Source: Thermofilaceae archaeon (GTDB lineage: Archaea > Thermoproteota > Thermoprotei > Thermofilales > Thermofilaceae). From it: 15,027 bases of DNA. The notes below the pieces were generated by a model. That model was not told the DNA's origin. It did no database searches and saw only the letters and a program-made list of their open reading frames with translations. The stretch lies in NCBI GenBank assembly GCA_027027675.1, contig JALVKT010000052.1, forward strand, positions 1-15,027. The letters run 5' to 3'. The position numbers and the translations under genes are program-made. Below are positions 12,127 through 15,027 of the stretch, one piece after another; the first letter of the stretch is position 1; every line of letters starts with the position of its first letter.

Positions 12127-14101
12127 CTTTGCCGAGCAGCTCCCTTTTTCTTTCTTCCCTGTAGGCTAGGAGCAGCCCCTTTAAGTCAACATTTTCCCTC
12201 TTCACACGCCTAATCTTAGACGTGTCGACTAAGTAGTAGTCGCCTATTTTCACAGAGTCCTCGGGCATTAAAGCGAGTATAAGTGAGGAGTCGTAGAGCA
12301 TGGCTTCCAGCCTTCTAGCTTTTTCGCCTCTTAGGAGAATAGTTAGAGAATCTCTTTTTCCGGCGAGAGCTTTAAGAGTCCTCGTTACCTTGCCTACGCC
12401 TAGCTCTTCTATAGAGTCGTCATCCACTACTACCACTCTATTACCGTTTGCTTCAAGCCGGGCTAGCGTGGATGAGCCTAGCCTCGCAACAACTTTCTTT
12501 TTACCCGTGTATATATCAGACATCGCCTCCTCGTAAAGGGAGAGCTTCTCATGCAGCTTCGATAATGTTTCCTCTAGCTCGCTGATCTTTTCTCTAAGCG
12601 TGTCGACCTGTATTCTAAGCTTAGAGTACTCCTTTTCTCTCTCCAGGTTCTCTCTTTTCATGCTGAGCAAGCTCTCCCTGAGTTCTCTCTCCCTAACAAG
12701 CTCCTCCCTAAGCTCCCGTAGCCGCTCCCTAAGCTCCAGGTTCTCACCCATCACGAGGTTAAGTCTCCTCCTATACTCCGCTAGAAGAGTCTCAGCCCTG
12801 TTTTCCACCTCATGCTTCTGCTGAGGAGTTGGAGGCGGCGGCGTCAAGTCGAGCTTTCTCCTCACAAGCCTCTGTAGAGCCTCGGCCACAGAGAATCCTC
12901 TAAGCACTAGGAGCTTTGCCTCTTCCACGTCGACCGGCACATCGAGTTTTACGGCTTCCCTCTCAACCTGTTCAAACTTGACCCTATAGTTCTGGTAAGC
13001 CTTTATCGCGGCTGCAAGGGCGTCTCGCTGGTGGCTGTCCTTAGACTTGGCGCCCTGTCTCTCATAGACCCGTGCGGCGATGGTCCTTTTCTCCTCTAAG
13101 GTCAGGCTTCTCGGGGGGTAGTACAGCTTAGCCTTGAGGCTTGCGGCAAGTTTCTTCACAAACCCGGGGGGAGGGTTTACGTCGGCCGCTATCACCGCTG
13201 GCTTCCCATATTCGTGGAATAGCTCGGCAAGCTGGTTTCGGCCAGCCCAGCGCTTGGTGGTTAGCAGCAGTACTCTGCCCTTAAAGTCGAGTATAGCTAT
13301 GCCCGTGGACATGCCCGGGTCTACTCCTACAATTAGGGGTCTTCCCTTGTGCTTAAACTCGCGCCGCCTACCCTTAAGAGGAATATAGGAGATCTTTTCT
13401 CTCTTCACGGGCTCTACCTGCACTGTTAGGTCGTAGCCCCTCGCCCTCTTCACGATGCCGTTAAGCCGTCCACGGGCCGCGTACACTATAAACGTGGCCC
13501 CCTCAAGGCCGGCGCCGCTTTTCCGCACGAAAAGGTCATAGTCTATCCCTGCCCGCCTAAGCCGCTCCTCTATCTCCCGCGTTTTCCGCAGCACGAGGAG
13601 CTCTATGTTTCTCTTATACCTCTCCCTGCTCATACCTCCCTGTCCAGGTACCCGTCCCCGCGCAACGGTGATTCTAGTCTCCTCCTCGAAAATCAGCACC
13701 TCGCTGCCAACGCCGCGGCGCGCCAGGAAAGCGTTGATCTTAGCGGTTTCCAGCGGGGACGGCTTGCCCCGGCAGAGGCCTGCTGCCATGCAGAGCGTTT
13801 CAATACTGTACCTCTCACCGTTAATCAGCGTAGTCTCTATGAGGCGCGGTATCTTCTCGAAGTTTCTCTTGAGAAAGGCGGCTAACGCATCCTCGTCGGG
13901 CGCCAGCTCGTATATGTTGTCTAGGGCCAGCGCCTCGGCGCTGTGCCTTTCAACAATCACAGGTATCTCGCTTAGCTTTACACTCTCATACTCTGCTAGG
14001 ACGCGGTCGCCAGAGACAACCACTGCCGCGAAGAGAGGCTCACCCCCGGCGGGTGAGGAGCCCGGCAATATGTCTAAGCCTACTACCCGCCTAGGTATCA
14101 C
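12113..14101 (-). CDS. DUF460 protein: RuvC/RNase H-like fold with coiled coil
   Basis: This 662-residue protein matches the archaeal DUF460 family (COG2433), whose function has not been established to my knowledge. A central RNase H/RuvC-like module starts at RPLIVGVDPGMSTGIAILD (254-272, Asp261), continues through PAVIAADVNPPPGF (301-314, Asp307) and ends with KDSHQRDALAAAIKAY (354-369, Asp355 and Asp360), as in RuvC-type active sites. The N-terminus (VVGLDILPG, Asp10; ALALDNIYEL, Asp61) looks like a second, reduced copy of the same fold. Residues about 430-525 are a long coiled coil, followed by a compact C-terminal domain. The start is GTG, with a perfect GGTGAT Shine-Dalgarno 8 nt upstream that overlaps the RIO2 stop codon. 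Co-expression with RIO2 suggests a part in ribosomal RNA or RNP maturation. The 3' end overlaps the convergent synthetase gene by 14 nt. Confidence 0.85.
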   Translation of the reverse strand: MIPRRVVGLDILPGSSPAGGEPLFAAVVVSGDRVLAEYESVKLSEIPVIVERHSAEALALDNIYELAPDEDALAAFLKRNFEKIPRLIETTLINGERYSIETLCMAAGLCRGKPSPLETAKINAFLARRGVGSEVLIFEEETRITVARGRVPGQGGMSRERYKRNIELLVLRKTREIEERLRRAGIDYDLFVRKSGAGLEGATFIVYAARGRLNGIVKRARGYDLTVQVEPVKREKISYIPLKGRRREFKHKGRPLIVGVDPGMSTGIAILDFKGRVLLLTTKRWAGRNQLAELFHEYGKPAVIAADVNPPPGFVKKLAASLKAKLYYPPRSLTLEEKRTIAARVYERQGAKSKDSHQRDALAAAIKAYQNYRVKFEQVEREAVKLDVPVDVEEAKLLVLRGFSVAEALQRLVRRKLDLTPPPPTPQQKHEVENRAETLLAEYRRRLNLVMGENLELRERLRELREELVRERELRESLLSMKRENLEREKEYSKLRIQVDTLREKISELEETLSKLHEKLSLYEEAMSDIYTGKKKVVARLGSSTLARLEANGNRVVVVDDDSIEELGVGKVTRTLKALAGKRDSLTILLRGEKARRLEAMLYDSSLILALMPEDSVKIGDYYLVDTSKIRRVKRENVDLKGLLLAYREERKRELLGKANKA

Positions 14102-14109
14102 GTTCTCGT

Positions 14110-14115
14110 ATCACC
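14110..14115 (-). promoter_or_regulatory. Shine-Dalgarno of the DUF460 gene overlapping the RIO2 stop
   Basis: Read on the minus strand, GGTGAT matches the 3' end expected of archaeal 16S rRNA and lies 8 nt before the GTG at 14101. Its TGA is the RIO2 stop codon, so ribosomes ending RIO2 finish right at the entry site of the next gene. It supports GTG 14101 as the start. Confidence 0.75.
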
Positions 14116-15007
14116 TGAGCCCAAGTCTGCGTAAAAACTCTTCGGTAAACCTTCCAGGCTCGACTTTTACACCGTATTTTCTAGCGAAGAAGGAGGCTAT
14201 CCTGCCCACGTCCCTCGACAAGTAATAGTCTACCTGGGGGTGCGTCGAGGATATCCACTGCGGCCAGTCAAAGATGTACACGTCACCCCCCTCTGTGACC
14301 ATCACGTTGTACTCGCTTAGGTCGCCGTGTACTATTCCGGCTTTGTAGGCCTTCTCGACTTCAGAGACTATTTTTTCGAGTACACGACGCGGCGAGTCAA
14401 GCGGGGGTAGCCTGTAAAGCTCAACGCCCTCTATGAACTCCGTGACTACCACGTGGCGGTTCCACCCTACGGGTTCGGGGACGGCCACTCTCTCGCGCCA
14501 GAGCCGATCCAAGGCTGTGTATTCCTGTCTGGCGGAGAGCCGCGCCTCGTATATCCATGATATGTGTCTCTTTTCTGCGACGTAGCCTCGGACGCGCTTT
14601 GTCTTTCTGAAGCTGACGCGCCCCACCCTGTGGAATTTTACTGCGACTTTGCGCCTGCCAGGGGTCATGCCGGCGTATACCTCGGATTCTTTGCCCTCGC
14701 CGAGAGGCGTCGGCGAGAGCGAGTCTAGGACTCCCTTCTCTATGAGGGCGTGTAGTGCGAGGCAGTCGTAGCCCCTGCTTGTCAGGAGGTAGCCTATATA
14801 GGGCCTCTTCGTCCTTTGAACGAGGCCCAGCTTGTTCAGTTTTTTAAGTCTCTCAAGGACGAATTCCTCGCTGAACCCTGTGAACCTCGCTATGAAGCGC
14901 GTTTCCACGTACTCTCTACTTATCATTCCTCTCTCTACGGCGACGAGCACTCTGTAGTCCTTCTCGTCGAGTTTTTTCAAGGCTTCAATGGATAGTTTCA
15001 CGCTCAC
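14111..15007 (-). CDS. rio2: RIO2-type serine/threonine kinase/ATPase
   Basis: This 298-residue protein has the RIO2 architecture: an N-terminal winged helix (about 1-90), then the RIO kinase domain. The phosphate-binding loop is GEGKESEVY (103-111). The conserved lysine is in VAVKFHR (Lys124), the catalytic loop is HGDLSEYN (227-234, Asp229 and Asn234), and the metal-binding segment is IFDWPQ (Asp247). RIO2 acts in late maturation of the small ribosomal subunit, where its ATPase activity drives release from pre-40S particles in eukaryotes; archaeal RIO2 is thought to act likewise. The start is GTG 15007, with GGTGG 6 nt upstream (15014-15018). A second GTG two codons on is possible. The DUF460 gene follows 9 nt after the stop. 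The upstream promoter lies beyond the window. Confidence 0.95.
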   Translation of the reverse strand: MSVKLSIEALKKLDEKDYRVLVAVERGMISREYVETRFIARFTGFSEEFVLERLKKLNKLGLVQRTKRPYIGYLLTSRGYDCLALHALIEKGVLDSLSPTPLGEGKESEVYAGMTPGRRKVAVKFHRVGRVSFRKTKRVRGYVAEKRHISWIYEARLSARQEYTALDRLWRERVAVPEPVGWNRHVVVTEFIEGVELYRLPPLDSPRRVLEKIVSEVEKAYKAGIVHGDLSEYNVMVTEGGDVYIFDWPQWISSTHPQVDYYLSRDVGRIASFFARKYGVKVEPGRFTEEFLRRLGLR

Positions 15008-15027
15008 CGTGTTCCACCGAGCCAGCA

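Noticed and set aside
13605..14225. 206-residue plus-strand frame opposite the DUF460 and RIO2 genes
   Set aside because: The Ser/Leu-rich translation is the expected shadow of the two minus-strand genes, whose motifs are clear.

Overview
This window looks like a piece of a hyperthermophilic archaeal chromosome, most likely from the Thermoproteota (crenarchaea). It carries archaeal or eukaryote-like information genes: a Cdc48-type ATPase, Pth2, archaeal-size TruD, TmcA, eL13, an Sm-like protein, the archaeal form of S-adenosylmethionine synthetase and a RIO2 kinase. eL13 in particular is typical of crenarchaea and eukaryotes. Genes are densely packed. Single or first genes tend to have a TATA-like element roughly 25-40 nt upstream, and several starts have a GGTG-type Shine-Dalgarno. 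A Thermofilum-like organism is my best guess, but the sequence alone does not prove it. I see no tRNA, rRNA, CRISPR array, insertion sequence or integrase.

Left part (1-5839): the 3' end of a Cdc48-like ATPase is followed by an adenosine-specific-kinase family gene. Next comes a tight operon pth2-truD-tmcA (gap of 10 nt, then a 1-nt overlap) devoted to tRNA recycling and RNA modification. It runs tail to tail, with a 6-nt overlap, into a divergent dihydroorotate-dehydrogenase-like barrel fused to an iron-sulfur domain.

Middle part (5840-9826): this is the least familiar region. A 194-nt intergenic segment has strong RNA-folding potential, with partial resemblance to a thiamine-pyrophosphate riboswitch. 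It is followed by a small Cys/His protein. Then come two adjacent paralogous coiled-coil genes on the minus strand. One of them carries an N-terminal four-cysteine module and an acidic/alanine-rich linker. Across a shared divergent promoter lies a small protein with a similar four-cysteine layout. It overlaps a gene for a large polytopic membrane protein, and a three-helix membrane protein follows. I could not assign a family to any of these six proteins.

Right part (9827-15027): genes for eL13, a small zinc ribbon, an Sm-like RNA-binding protein and S-adenosylmethionine synthetase are followed by a minus-strand pair, RIO2 kinase and a DUF460/RuvC-like coiled-coil protein. The Shine-Dalgarno of the DUF460 gene overlaps the RIO2 stop codon. 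This pairing links an uncharacterised nuclease-fold protein to small-subunit ribosome maturation. Three convergent gene pairs in the window overlap at their 3' ends, so it has almost no spare DNA.
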